NCBI GenBank assembly: GCA_965222525.1 | Contig: OZ244955.1 | Coordinates: forward strand, 620,001-684,000 | Length of the DNA: 64,000 nt | Origin: CBDCUF01 sp965222525 | GTDB lineage: Bacteria; Pseudomonadota; Alphaproteobacteria; Rickettsiales; UBA8987 | Reading direction: 5' to 3' | Shown here: positions 17,724 to 24,511 of the stretch, one piece after another | Position numbering within the stretch: the stretch's first letter is position 1 | How the letters are laid out: each line of letters opens with the position of its first letter | Notes under the pieces: generated by a model | The model's input: the letters and a program-made list of their open reading frames with translations, nothing else | Told to the model about the DNA's origin: nothing | Database searches by the model: none | Position numbers and translations under genes: made by a program

Positions 17724-17736
17724 ACTCTAGTCACCA
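17706..17736. repeat. Heptamer array spanning the alaS stop codon
   Basis: GACTCAA, GATTCTA, GACTCTA and GTCACCA in tandem. It encodes the C-terminal residues of AlaS and fills the short spacer before the aminotransferase gene. Confidence 0.75.
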
Positions 17737-17739
17737 AAT

Positions 17740-18936
17740 ATGAACAATAACCGTAAATTTTATCGTATAGAGCGGCTACCGCCATATGTTTTTGCCGAGG
17801 TGAACAAGGTGAAGGCGGAGGCTCGCCGCCGCGGGGAGGACATTATCGATTTCGGTATGGGCAATCCCGATTCGCCGACCCCACCGCATATAGTTGAAAA
17901 ACTGCGGGAAACCGTCCTCGACCCCAATACCCACGGCTATTCGGTATCAGCCGGTATTTATGGCTTGCGCAAGGCAATTGCCGCATATTATGGCCGTCGT
18001 TTCGATGTTTCTATAAACCCAGACACGGAAGTGGCCGTAAGCCAGGGCTCCAAGGAAGGTCTATATCATTTGGCCACTGCAATAACCCGTCCTGGCGATT
18101 TTATACTGGTGCCAAACCCGTCATATCCTATCCATGCTTTCGGGTTTATCCTTGCTGAAGCCTCTGTACGCTATATTATGCGGGATTTTTCCAATCCCGA
18201 CCCGGCAGCGGATTATTTAAGCAAGATGAAACATGCAGTGGAAAGCACCAGTCCCAAACCGGTTGCTATAGTAGTGAATTTTCCCTGCAACCCTACCGCT
18301 GAAACGGTTGAGCTGGCTTTTTACGAAGAGCTGGTGGATTTCTGCAGGTTGCACGATATTATCCTGATTTCAGACCTGGCTTACTGCGAGATTTATTTTG
18401 AAGACAATCCCCCTCCGTCAGTCATGCAGGTCAAGGATGCGAAGGATATTGCAGTAGAATTTACTTCCATGAGCAAGACTTATTCCATGGCCGGATGGCG
18501 GGTAGGGTTTGCGGTAGGAAATGCCGAGATTATCCATGCGCTTAAGCGGATTAAATCATATCTCGATTATGGCGGATTTACCCCTATACAGGTGTCGGCA
18601 GCGGCAGCATTAAACGGTGAACAGGATTGCGTTGCAGATTTCCGTAATATGTATCGTGACCGGCGGGATGTACTTGTGGCAGGGCTGAATGATGCCGGAT
18701 GGGAGGTGGAAGCCCCTGCCGCATCCATGTTCATATGGGCGGAAATACCTGATAAATTCAGGGAATTAGGATCTGTTGAATTTGCCAAGCTGCTTATGAC
18801 CGAGGCCAAGGTTGCAGTGTCTCCCGGTGCAGGATTCGGACAGGGCGGTGATAACCATGTTCGCATTTCAATGATTGAAAACAAGCACCGCACCCGCCAG
18901 GCTATCCGCAACATAAAGCGCTTCCTGCGGGATTAA
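17740..18936 (+). CDS. Class I/II PLP-dependent aminotransferase, AlaC/DapL-like
   Basis: A 398-residue fold-type I aminotransferase. It shows IIDFGMGNPDSPTPPHI, the NFPCNPTAE substrate/cofactor loop, ISDLAYCEI, and the Schiff-base lysine in FTSMSKTYSMAGWRVGF (near residue 247). This pattern is the AlaC/LL-diaminopimelate aminotransferase-like group widespread in alphaproteobacteria, where alanine-glutamate transamination is likely; the substrate cannot be fixed from sequence. It follows alaS by 16 bases of repeat and may share its transcript. It overlaps convergent hemH by four bases. Confidence 0.9.
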   Translation: MNNNRKFYRIERLPPYVFAEVNKVKAEARRRGEDIIDFGMGNPDSPTPPHIVEKLRETVLDPNTHGYSVSAGIYGLRKAIAAYYGRRFDVSINPDTEVAVSQGSKEGLYHLATAITRPGDFILVPNPSYPIHAFGFILAEASVRYIMRDFSNPDPAADYLSKMKHAVESTSPKPVAIVVNFPCNPTAETVELAFYEELVDFCRLHDIILISDLAYCEIYFEDNPPPSVMQVKDAKDIAVEFTSMSKTYSMAGWRVGFAVGNAEIIHALKRIKSYLDYGGFTPIQVSAAAALNGEQDCVADFRNMYRDRRDVLVAGLNDAGWEVEAPAASMFIWAEIPDKFRELGSVEFAKLLMTEAKVAVSPGAGFGQGGDNHVRISMIENKHRTRQAIRNIKRFLRD

Positions 18937-19982
18937 CCGCCAATACATCCACCACATCTCTGAGGGCAGATTCTGGTGTTTTCGGAGGAGGTGCAGGTTC
19001 CCGTAGGTCGCTCCAGAGCATTTATACAGATTTCCGCCAGTGAAGTAATGAAATTATCATCGGTTTGCAGGGCAGGTACCCGGAAATAATGTTCAAGCCC
19101 CATATTTTCAGCCAGTTTTTTATACTCAATATCAAGTTCCACAAGAGTTTCCGAATGTTCCGATACAAAGGAAACCGGAACAACTACCACCGGTTTATTA
19201 TCACTTGCCGCACGGATTATCTCGCTTTCAAGACTAGGCCCAATCCATTTCATCGGCCCGACACGACTTTGATAGCAGATTTGCAAATCCAGCAGCGGAA
19301 TATCAAGCTTTGCGATTATCTCACCAACCGTCCTTTCCACCTGCCACTGATACGGGTCACCGTCCTTGACTATTTTCTCAGGTAAACCATGGGCAGAAAA
19401 CAATAGTCTCGGTTCCGAAATATTGGCTGCCTTTTCGTAATATTTACGGATAAGCCCCACATGTGAATCGGTAAATTTACTATCGGCAGGATAGCAGCAT
19501 ATGGTTCTGGTTGGTATCTCCAACCCCTTATCCTTAGCTAATTTCCACCACTCATTTACCGAAGAACCGGTAGTTGTAGTCGAAAATTGCGGGTATAGAG
19601 GAAGCAGGATAATTTCATCAGGATGATATTCAGTAATTTCCTCAATTGTTTCATATGCGAAAGGATTCCAGTATCGCATTGAAATAAATGTTTTGTAGTT
19701 GACGGTTGACGGTTGATGGTTGATGAAATTGAGTTTTTCCTCAAGCGCTTTAGCCTGTGCTTTCGTCTGTTCTAAAATAGGTGATTTTCCGCCGATTTTA
19801 CTATAAATCTCCCTAGCTTCCTTCTCCCTTTTAGACGATATTTTTTTAGCTACAAAATTCCGCAGGAACCCCGGTAACCTTATAATAGCCGGATCACTGA
19901 ACAAATTAAACAGAAACGGCCTGACCGCCTCAAGTGAATCCGGCCCACCAAGATTAAACAGGACTATCGCAATTTTCTTCAT
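18933..19982 (-). CDS. hemH: Ferrochelatase with an in-frame heptamer insertion
   Basis: Inserts ferrous iron into protoporphyrin IX, the last step of haem synthesis. It starts IAIVLFNLGGPDSLEAV; later come LLPLYPQFSTTTTGSS, the catalytic histidine in LLFSAHGLPE, and VVVVPVSFVSEHSETLVELD. Length is 349. The C terminus is cysteine-rich (RICPQRCGGCIGG), as in ferrochelatases carrying a [2Fe-2S] cluster. Residues 87-95 (INHQPSTVN) are encoded by four tandem heptamers, in a region where family members vary. Convergent with the aminotransferase gene. Confidence 0.96.
   Translation of the reverse strand: MKKIAIVLFNLGGPDSLEAVRPFLFNLFSDPAIIRLPGFLRNFVAKKISSKREKEAREIYSKIGGKSPILEQTKAQAKALEEKLNFINHQPSTVNYKTFISMRYWNPFAYETIEEITEYHPDEIILLPLYPQFSTTTTGSSVNEWWKLAKDKGLEIPTRTICCYPADSKFTDSHVGLIRKYYEKAANISEPRLLFSAHGLPEKIVKDGDPYQWQVERTVGEIIAKLDIPLLDLQICYQSRVGPMKWIGPSLESEIIRAASDNKPVVVVPVSFVSEHSETLVELDIEYKKLAENMGLEHYFRVPALQTDDNFITSLAEICINALERPTGTCTSSENTRICPQRCGGCIGG
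19698..19725. repeat. Heptamer array inside hemH
   Basis: Exactly four heptamers, GTTGACG twice and then GTTGATG twice, inside the hemH coding sequence. It is the same class as the intergenic arrays and is read as INHQPSTVN in the hemH frame without a stop codon. Confidence 0.9.
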
Positions 19983-19983
19983 G

Positions 19984-20056
19984 AAAAGAATACAAAAACA
20001 TAAGAAAACAGGAATACAGGAGATTTTTTGTATTCCTGACTTCCTGTATTCCTAAT
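19984..20056. repeat. Octamer array with inverted half, hemH-hemE junction
   Basis: AAGAATAC, AAAAACAT, AAGAAAAC, AGGAATAC and AGGA in tandem, then the inverse TTGTATTCCTGACTTCCTG. It can fold into a stem between hemE and hemH and reaches the hemE stop codon. Confidence 0.75.
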
Positions 20057-21107
20057 TTTTTATTACATCCAGTAACAACTCCACATTTTCTACAGGAGTG
20101 TTGGGCAATATACCGTGACCGAGATTGAATATAAAAGGATTTTTTCCAAGTTTATCAATTATATATTCCGTTTGTGAGATAATCTTATCACGGTTATTAC
20201 TTGCAAGTAAAAATGGATCAAGATTACCCTGAACACATACATATGGTTGTAAATTTTCCGCTGCCCATTCAGGCGGAACCGTATAATCTATACCAACACC
20301 ATCAACACCGGTTTCCCTAGCATAATCAACATACCTGACACCTGCACCTTTGGGAAACCCGATAATCGGAACATCCGGATATTCTATTTTCAGTGAATCA
20401 ACTATTTTGCGGGTAGGTTCTATAATAAAATTAGTAAATTCCGGTTCCGGAACCACGCCGGACCAGCTATCGAATATCTGTACCAAATCCGCTCCTGCCC
20501 TAATTTGCCCGCCGATATAACTAATGGTTGATTTAACAATAATATCTATAATTTTATTAAACAATTCAGGTTTGTTATATGTAAATCCCTTAACCTTTGC
20601 AAAATCCTTGCTACCTCCACCTTCAATCATATATGTGGCCACCGTCCATGGAGCTCCGGCAAAGCCAATCAAGGCCGTTTCGTCAGGTAACTCATCCCTG
20701 ACCATCCCTATCGTATCAAAGACCGGTTGCAGATGACCGGAAATATTATCAACCCGCAAATTATCTATGTCTTTTTCATCGGAAATACTTTCCAGAACCG
20801 GCCCCTTACCCTCGATATAATCCAGCCCCATACCCATCGCATGTGGAATAACCAGTATATCGGAAAATATTATCGCTGCATCAAACCCGAATCGCCTTAT
20901 CGGCTGTAACGTAATTTCACTGGCTATTTCCGGGGTATAACACATCTTCAGAAACGAACCATATTCCTCCCTGATTTTCCGGTATTCCGGTAAATATCGG
21001 CCAGCCTGCCGCATCAGCCATATGGGAGGTCTGTTGTAATTTTTCCCTTTCAAAGCCCCAATGATTTTCCCGTTTACTGAAGGTTCCTGCTTTTCCGCTA
21101 ATTCCAT
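20052..21107 (-). CDS. hemE: Uroporphyrinogen decarboxylase
   Basis: Decarboxylates uroporphyrinogen III to coproporphyrinogen III in haem synthesis. Diagnostic motifs are PIWLMRQAGRYLPEYR, FSDILVIPHAMGMGL, FAGAPWTVATYMIEG and FNLGHGILP. The ATG at 21107 is preferred because AAGAAGATAACA precedes it, giving 351 residues; an upstream in-frame ATG at 21167 would add 20 AT-rich-encoded residues. Immediately upstream is the probable replication origin. This hemE-origin adjacency is known in Caulobacter and Rickettsia, where a hemE promoter lies in the origin. hemH follows downstream. Confidence 0.96.
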   Translation of the reverse strand: MELAEKQEPSVNGKIIGALKGKNYNRPPIWLMRQAGRYLPEYRKIREEYGSFLKMCYTPEIASEITLQPIRRFGFDAAIIFSDILVIPHAMGMGLDYIEGKGPVLESISDEKDIDNLRVDNISGHLQPVFDTIGMVRDELPDETALIGFAGAPWTVATYMIEGGGSKDFAKVKGFTYNKPELFNKIIDIIVKSTISYIGGQIRAGADLVQIFDSWSGVVPEPEFTNFIIEPTRKIVDSLKIEYPDVPIIGFPKGAGVRYVDYARETGVDGVGIDYTVPPEWAAENLQPYVCVQGNLDPFLLASNNRDKIISQTEYIIDKLGKNPFIFNLGHGILPNTPVENVELLLDVIKN

Positions 21108-21180
21108 TGTTATCTTCTTTATGGTATTTTCGTTTAGAAAATAGTTAGTGATGCACAGACTTTCCATACCCCTTAAATAA

Positions 21181-21510
21181 ATAAAAATATATAAATATAT
21201 TTTTGTAGTAGTTATTCGGCTTAATGATGTGGATTAAAACTTATCCACATTATTTTCCACAATGATAAATATGTTTTTTTCATGTTTATAAAGCTGTTGA
21301 TATAGAAAATTAACATATTGTATTTTCATAATAAATCCCGATATATATATTGCCTTGATAATATGAATAACCTGATTTTATATGAGAAAATCAACATATT
21401 GGTATAAGGTTATCAACATGTGGGAAAAACGGTTACTTCAGGTGAATTTCGGGGATATATTTTTCTTCTGTGGATAAGTAGAGAAGTTATTACCTGGTTA
21501 TTCACAATAA
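21181..21510. other. Probable chromosomal replication origin (oriC)
   Basis: A strongly AT-rich, non-coding region beside hemE. DnaA-box-like nonamers seen: TTATCCACA at 21241-21249, TTTTCCACA at 21253-21261, TTATCAACA at 21410-21418, TGTGGGAAA (reverse) at 21419-21427, TGTGGATAA (reverse of the consensus) at 21469-21477, and TTATTCACA at 21498-21506. An A/T-only stretch at 21181-21203 is a candidate unwinding element. No exact TTAA-N7-TTAAC box was found inside. The position next to hemE matches Caulobacter and Rickettsia origins. dnaA and parAB are not in the window. Confidence 0.85.
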
Positions 21511-21541
21511 AGTTCAGAGTTCTGACTCCCGAGTTTATTAG

Positions 21542-22075
21542 TTATCTCTTTCTAACCCCCATAATCATCAATATGCTGATGCCGGCGGTGAATACCACGA
21601 AAACTTCGCCGAGTGTATCAAATCCCCTGTAGCTGGCCAGTACCGAGGTTACCACATTAGGAATACCTATTTCTCCGTATGATTTCTCCAGATAATGCGA
21701 AGCGACATGGCTGTTGGTAACCATATTCAAATCGCCGAATGCCGGCATTCCCAGTGTTGCGTATATCAGAGCGCTGCCGGTGAGAAATATCACAACAAGC
21801 GGAAATACCAGATGTTTCGATGGTTTTTCCTCCTCGCCGGTGAGCAGCAATACCGCAAGGAACAATACCGTACTTATTCCGGCCCCGATAGCAGCCTCGG
21901 TGATTGCCACATCAGGTGCGTCCAGAACCAGATACATCAGCGCCATAAGCAGGCTGTATATGCCGAGCATTATGGTAGCGGTCATCAGGTTACGAGTGAT
22001 TGCTACGGCTACCGCGGTTACGATAAGCAGTGCGAATAGTGAAATATCTATAACAATTTTCGGGTCGATTTCCAT
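21542..22075 (-). CDS. DUF4040 (MnhB/MbhD-MbhE-like) antiporter-type membrane subunit
   Basis: A 177-residue membrane protein with about five hydrophobic segments. The N-terminal part has the DUF4040 pattern found in Mrp antiporter and membrane-bound hydrogenase MbhD subunits (YLVLDAPDVAITEAAIGAGI). The C-terminal part resembles MbhE/MrpB (YRGFDTLGEVFVVFTAGISI). A role in proton or sodium movement is inferred. No other Mrp, Mnh or Mbh gene is nearby, so it is an orphan subunit. The ATG at 22075 gives MEIDPKIV and leaves 25 bases to the divergent HEAT-repeat gene; a start at 22126 would overlap that gene. Confidence 0.8.
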   Translation of the reverse strand: MEIDPKIVIDISLFALLIVTAVAVAITRNLMTATIMLGIYSLLMALMYLVLDAPDVAITEAAIGAGISTVLFLAVLLLTGEEEKPSKHLVFPLVVIFLTGSALIYATLGMPAFGDLNMVTNSHVASHYLEKSYGEIGIPNVVTSVLASYRGFDTLGEVFVVFTAGISILMIMGVRKR

Positions 22076-22100
22076 TATTATATCAAGTATATATAACCAT

Positions 22101-22688
22101 ATGAATACCCCATCATCACATAACAAATCAAGGAAAGCTTTCTATAAACATGCCGGTTTCTGGGTGGTTGCTGTGGTGTTTGCAGGGTTTATCGGACTCA
22201 GCCTTTATACATGGGAAGGGATAAAATGGGGGAAGGCCAAGGATACACCAAAAATAGGACAAGGATTCGGCAGGTCGGATTTTGATACGGCGTTTTCCAT
22301 GCTTGATACGGATGATCAGGATGTTTTTGAGCGTGCAGTTTACAAGATGGAGCAGATGGGAGAGGCTGCAACGAACCGCCTGGTTGATATAATGGAGGAT
22401 GGTGATTCAACTGACAAGCAGCGTATGGATGCAATATATGTAACCGGCAGGATGGGTAAGGAAGCTTTGGGGAAGGCAGAAGTTCCGGTTATGAACTTTC
22501 TTCTGGATAATAATCCTGATTTACGGGCGGTTTCTGCATCTGCTTTAGGAAAAATGAAGTCGAAAAACAGCGTATCCCGTTTGATAAATTTGCTTGATGA
22601 TGAGGATGAGTGGGTAAGGAAAAGCGCAAAGAAAGCTTTGGAAAATATAGGAACCAGGCAGGCCAGAAAGGCTGTCAAGGGGAGATAG
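22101..22688 (+). CDS. Membrane-anchored HEAT-repeat protein
   Basis: A 195-residue protein with one N-terminal membrane segment (FWVVAVVFAGFIGLSLYTW, about residues 20-38) and a C-terminal domain of about four HEAT-like helical pairs, such as LLDNNPDLRAVSASALGKM and LLDDEDEWVRKSAKKALENI. HEAT repeats usually mediate protein contacts; the partner is unknown. The reading frame continues upstream to 21714, but that part is antisense to the DUF4040 gene, so the ATG at 22101 is chosen. Divergent from the DUF4040 gene. Confidence 0.75.
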   Translation: MNTPSSHNKSRKAFYKHAGFWVVAVVFAGFIGLSLYTWEGIKWGKAKDTPKIGQGFGRSDFDTAFSMLDTDDQDVFERAVYKMEQMGEAATNRLVDIMEDGDSTDKQRMDAIYVTGRMGKEALGKAEVPVMNFLLDNNPDLRAVSASALGKMKSKNSVSRLINLLDDEDEWVRKSAKKALENIGTRQARKAVKGR

Positions 22689-22729
22689 TAGTGAATGTCT
22701 ATACGGTCTGGGTCAATATCCCAAATTCA

Positions 22730-22758
22730 TTGAGGGTTCATGGGGGATTATGTATAAT
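22730..22758 (+). promoter_or_regulatory. Sigma70-type promoter giving a leaderless transcript
   Basis: TTGAGG (22730-22735), 17 bases, TATAAT (22753-22758). The start codon at 22766 lies about where transcription should begin, so the mRNA is probably leaderless. Confidence 0.6.
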
Positions 22759-22765
22759 ATAAAAT

Positions 22766-23167
22766 ATGATACGTCTGTTTTTAATAATATTACTGTGTTT
22801 TACGGCGGATATGGCTTATGCTCATAAATGGCGTGGATATGGGGGAAAATATGCAGAATATCCTACCAGATTTGAAATTGCACAGGCAAGTGGCCTGTCT
22901 CCTGCGATAATTGCCAGGATACAGCGCAAATTTGACGGTCGTGTTGTTGGTGTGAGGAAGGCAGGGGGTGGGAAATGCCGTGAATACAGGCAGGATATAG
23001 TTGTCAATGGCAGGGCTGAGAAGGCTTCGGGAGCAGCCTGCCAGCAATCGGACGGCTCATGGCAAATAGGCTATAATTACGTAGTACAAATATTAAAAAG
23101 CAGCGGCAGGGTTATACTGGTAACGGTAAATGGCGTGACCGGCGAGGTTGTTGAAGTGAGGAATTGA
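22766..23167 (+). CDS. Secreted surface-antigen-like protein with a PepSY-like end
   Basis: A 133-residue exported protein: signal peptide MIRLFLIILLCFTADMAYA, then a basic segment. The middle (KCREYRQDIVVNGRAEKASG, then CQQSDGSWQI) resembles the C-terminal domain of 17-kDa surface antigens known from Rickettsia and other alphaproteobacteria. The end (VILVTVNGVTGEVVEVRN) looks like the last strands of a PepSY domain. A periplasmic or outer-membrane location is likely; function unknown. No Shine-Dalgarno sequence is visible, which fits the leaderless promoter just upstream. Confidence 0.75.
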   Translation: MIRLFLIILLCFTADMAYAHKWRGYGGKYAEYPTRFEIAQASGLSPAIIARIQRKFDGRVVGVRKAGGGKCREYRQDIVVNGRAEKASGAACQQSDGSWQIGYNYVVQILKSSGRVILVTVNGVTGEVVEVRN

Positions 23168-23201
23168 TATATAGTGTTTATACCTGAAATATTTAATGAA
23201 A

Positions 23202-23393
23202 TGTCACCCCGGACGCATATTTTGTCCAAATCTATTGATTTGGTTAACAAAATAGCGTTCTCGGGGTTATAAGCAAAAACACGTGCTGTTACTTATAACC
23301 CCGAGAATGGTGGTTTCTAAAACGAAATCATCCACCTTCGCTAAAGCTATGGTGGACAAGTAGATTTCGAGAAACCATCCATCCGGGGTGACA
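23202..23393. repeat. TGTCACCC-type palindromic element, copy 1, carrying a nested hairpin
   Basis: Ends are TGTCACCCCGGACG and CATCCGGGGTGACA, with internal arms CGTTCTCGGGGTTAT and ATAACCCCGAGAATGG. The second copy, 57416-57573, is shorter because this one has about 33 extra bases (about 23329-23362, CCACCTTCGCTAAAGC...GGTGG), itself a hairpin, placed in a loop. It occupies most of the 23168-23472 gap. Confidence 0.85.
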
Positions 23394-23438
23394 GGGGCTT
23401 AAATATACCAGGTTAAAATACTATAATATACTACCGCT

Positions 23439-23470
23439 AAAACCTGTAACCTGTCACTTAAAACCTGAAA
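23439..23470. repeat. Heptamer array upstream of dsbB
   Basis: AACCTGT, AACCTGT, CACTTAA and AACCTGA in tandem, ending a few bases before the dsbB start codon. Confidence 0.7.
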
Positions 23471-23472
23471 TA

Positions 23473-23994
23473 ATGAATATCCCGATCATAGACCAGATAG
23501 CAGCCAGACCCCGATACAGGGTGCCGTTGATGCTGTTTATACTGGCAGGAGGGTCGCTGGCGGCTGCATTCATTGCACAATATGTGTTCGATATGCAGCC
23601 ATGCATATTATGTATATATCAGCGCTATCCATATGCGATAATTGCCGGACTGGCCGTGCTGGCCATGATGGTACCGGACAGGTATAATGTTGCAAAAGCC
23701 TTGCTTGTATTATGTTGCATGATATTCCTTGTTGAAGCTGGTATTGCGGTATTTCATATCGGTGTGGAGCAGAAATGGTGGAGTGGTACCGATGAATGCG
23801 GCGGAGAAGGATTTGCCGGAACCATAGAGGAAATAAGGGCTGCTATTTTCAATGCACCGATAAAGCGCTGCGACGAGCGTGAGGTATTTTTCCTAGGCCT
23901 TTCGATGGCCGACTGGAACGCATTATGGGCATTATTCCTGGCCGGATTATGTTTAATAACTTTTAACAGAATAGGAAAAAATGCTACCAGGTGA
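23473..23994 (+). CDS. dsbB: DsbB-type disulfide bond formation protein
   Basis: Inner-membrane protein that would reoxidise DsbA and pass electrons to quinone. It has four hydrophobic segments, the CxxC pair Cys44-Cys47 in MQPCILCIYQRYPY, and a second periplasmic pair at about Cys109 and Cys133. The 173 residues match the alphaproteobacterial form. It overlaps coq7 by 14 bases, suggesting one transcript; pairing with a ubiquinone synthesis enzyme fits a quinone-linked role. A heptamer array lies just upstream and no strong ribosome binding site is seen. Confidence 0.9.
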   Translation: MNIPIIDQIAARPRYRVPLMLFILAGGSLAAAFIAQYVFDMQPCILCIYQRYPYAIIAGLAVLAMMVPDRYNVAKALLVLCCMIFLVEAGIAVFHIGVEQKWWSGTDECGGEGFAGTIEEIRAAIFNAPIKRCDEREVFFLGLSMADWNALWALFLAGLCLITFNRIGKNATR

Positions 23995-24511
23995 TAAATC
24001 GAAAAAGTCCCGTATAGAGCAGGTGATTAGGGTGAATCATGCCGGTGAATATGGCGCGAAGCGAATTTATGCTGGCCAGCTTGCTGTATTAAAAAACCGC
24101 AAATGCGCACCGGTGATAGAACATATGGCCGAGCAGGAAGCAGAGCATCTGGCTGCTTTTGATGAAATGGTTGTCGACAGGAAAGTACGGCCGACTGCAT
24201 TGATGCCGTTATGGCATATTGCCGGATTTGCACTTGGTGCCGGAACCGCATTACTTGGTGAGAAGGCTGCAATGGCCTGTACGGTTGCAGTTGAGGAGGT
24301 TATCGACGAGCATTATGCCGGCCAGCTTGAAGAACTGGATGATGATGAAAAGGAACTGAAGCGTAATATAGAGAAATTCCGTGAGGAAGAGCTGGAACAT
24401 CGTGATATAGGGATTGAGCATAATGCGGAGCAAACACCGGCCTATCCGCTGCTCACCTCTGCAATAAAATCCGCCAGCCGCACCGCAATCTGGCTTTCAA
24501 CAAGAATTTAG
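23981..24511 (+). CDS. coq7: Demethoxyubiquinone hydroxylase Coq7
   Basis: Di-iron monooxygenase for the penultimate hydroxylation in ubiquinone synthesis. Iron ligands are visible as Glu23 (RVNHAGEYGA), Glu53 and His56 (EQEAEH), Glu105 (VAVEEVIDEHY), and a glutamate and His140 in REEELEH. The 176 residues are close to the short alphaproteobacterial type. The start lies inside dsbB, and the 3' end overlaps convergent addA by four bases. Confidence 0.95.
   Translation: MLPGDKSKKSRIEQVIRVNHAGEYGAKRIYAGQLAVLKNRKCAPVIEHMAEQEAEHLAAFDEMVVDRKVRPTALMPLWHIAGFALGAGTALLGEKAAMACTVAVEEVIDEHYAGQLEELDDDEKELKRNIEKFREEELEHRDIGIEHNAEQTPAYPLLTSAIKSASRTAIWLSTRI

Noticed and set aside
21241..21506. Plasmid-type origin with iterons
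   Set aside because: The repeated nonamers match DnaA boxes, are irregularly spaced in both orientations, and there is no rep gene; adjacency to hemE fits a chromosomal origin.
21714..22100. Long N-terminal extension of the HEAT-repeat protein
   Set aside because: This part is antisense to the convincing DUF4040 gene and has serine/isoleucine-rich shadow composition.
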